This document shows positions 6,298-6,991 of a DNA stretch of 6,991 nt, in pieces. A program made the translations under genes and the position numbers. The stretch's first letter is position 1. Every line of letters begins with the position of its first letter. The notes beneath the pieces were generated by a model. That model saw only the letters and a program-made list of their open reading frames with translations. It was not told the DNA's origin and did no database searches. The DNA is from Pseudomonadota bacterium (GTDB taxonomy: Bacteria > Pseudomonadota > Alphaproteobacteria > Sphingomonadales > Sphingomonadaceae): contig JAFAED010000523.1 in the NCBI GenBank assembly GCA_023424275.1, positions 1-6,991 on the forward strand. Reading direction: 5' to 3'.

Positions 6298-6991
6298 TTA
6301 GGCCGCCTGTTTTGCGCGGTCGGCCATTTCCTGATTGAGCATTTCGGCGAGCAGGAACGCGAGTTCGAGGCTCTGTCCCGCATTCAGGCGCGGGTCGCAA
6401 TGCGTGTGATAACGGTCGGCAAGGTCCATCTGCGTCACATCCATCGCGCCGCCGGTGCATTCGGTGACATTCTGGCCGGTCATTTCGATATGGATGCCGC
6501 CGCCATGCGTGCCCTCGGCGCGGTGCACGGCAAAGAAGCCGCGCACTTCGGAAAGGATGCGATCGAACGGCCGCGTCTTGTATCCGTTGGGCGTCTTGAT
6601 GACATTGCCGTGCATCGGGTCGCACGACCAGACGACGGGGTGGCCCGATTCCTTCACCGCGCGCACCAGCTTGGGCAGATGCGCTTCGATCTTGTCGTGG
6701 CCGTAGCGCGTGATCAAAGTCATGCGCCCCGCGACATGGTTCGGGTTCAGCGTGTCGAGCAGGCGCAACAGTGCGTCGGGCTCGAGGCTCGGGCCGCACT
6801 TCATGCCGACCGGATTGCCGATGCCGCGCAGATATTCGATATGCGCCGACCCCTCGAAGCGGGTGCGGTCGCCGACCCACAGGAAGTGGCCCGACGTGTC
6901 GTACCAGCCGCCGGTCAGGCTGTCCTGACGGGTGAGGGCCTGCTCATAGGGAAGCAGCAGCGCCTCATGACTGGTGTAGAAGCTCGTGCCC
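6298..6991 (-). CDS. Class II DAHP synthase (3-deoxy-7-phosphoheptulonate synthase), C-terminal half
   Basis: The enzyme condenses phosphoenolpyruvate and erythrose 4-phosphate, the first step of the shikimate pathway to aromatic amino acids. Only the last 230 or so residues of about 455 are in the window; the reading frame runs off the edge at 6991. Class II (plant/mycobacterial AroF-type, also called AroG/AroAII) landmarks are [13 protein letters not shown] near the edge, [41 protein letters not shown] and C-D-P-R-L-N. The metal-ligand His, Glu and Asp expected from the family lie at codons 6612-6610, 6486-6484 and 6396-6394; the family's metal-ligand Cys would be beyond the window. The ATG at 6804 is internal, not the start. 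TAA at 6300-6298 is followed by a strong terminator. No allosteric domain can be judged from this part. Confidence 0.95.
   Translation of the reverse strand, partial: GTSFYTSHEALLLPYEQALTRQDSLTGGWYDTSGHFLWVGDRTRFEGSAHIEYLRGIGNPVGMKCGPSLEPDALLRLLDTLNPNHVAGRMTLITRYGHDKIEAHLPKLVRAVKESGHPVVWSCDPMHGNVIKTPNGYKTRPFDRILSEVRGFFAVHRAEGTHGGGIHIEMTGQNVTECTGGAMDVTQMDLADRYHTHCDPRLNAGQSLELAFLLAEMLNQEMADRAKQAA

Overview
The window is about 7 kb of high-GC DNA (roughly 65% by eye) with dense, short-spaced genes. The codon use, the QmcA-like and class II DAHP synthase types, and the REP-like repeat with a CCCGC-GAAA-GCGGG core all suggest an alphaproteobacterium, most likely a sphingomonad (Sphingopyxis- or Sphingomonas-like). 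That placement is inference from sequence style, not from a marker gene. I see no phage, transposon, CRISPR array, rRNA or tRNA. The window reads as ordinary chromosomal backbone.

Layout: (1) 45-944 (+) is a PF10118-type 'predicted metal-dependent hydrolase' whose histidine/glutamate pattern looks like a ferritin-type diiron site. (2) 945-1268 is a non-coding gap holding a nested inverted repeat that may be a weak terminator (952-1024) and a pair of inverted REP-like elements (1076-1158). (3) 1269-1829 (+) is a small class I SAM methyltransferase-like protein, followed 32 nt later by a RimJ/RimL-type GNAT acetyltransferase (1862-2392). (4) On the minus strand, converging on the acetyltransferase with the two stop codons sharing CTAG, is a two-gene unit: a QmcA/stomatin-like SPFH protein (3751-2837) and a NfeD-like membrane protein (2835-2389), one base apart. 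(5) Divergent from qmcA across 83 nt is a CitE-like HpcH/HpaI-family CoA-ester lyase (3835-4650), followed by an exported M28 zinc aminopeptidase (4718-6232) with a complete metal site. (6) A strong hairpin (6250-6279) separates it from the C-terminal half of a convergent class II DAHP synthase (6991-6298, minus), the first enzyme of the shikimate pathway, cut by the window edge.

How the genes work together: the only clear functional partnership is qmcA with nfeD, a conserved pair of membrane microdomain proteins. The methyltransferase and acetyltransferase may be co-transcribed, as may the CitE-like lyase and the peptidase, but no shared pathway is evident. I did not find a convincing new multi-gene system here. 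The points worth a second look are the diiron-like signature of the first gene, the REP pair and its 12-nt core shared with the terminator at the far end, and a near-perfect palindrome between the lyase and peptidase genes.
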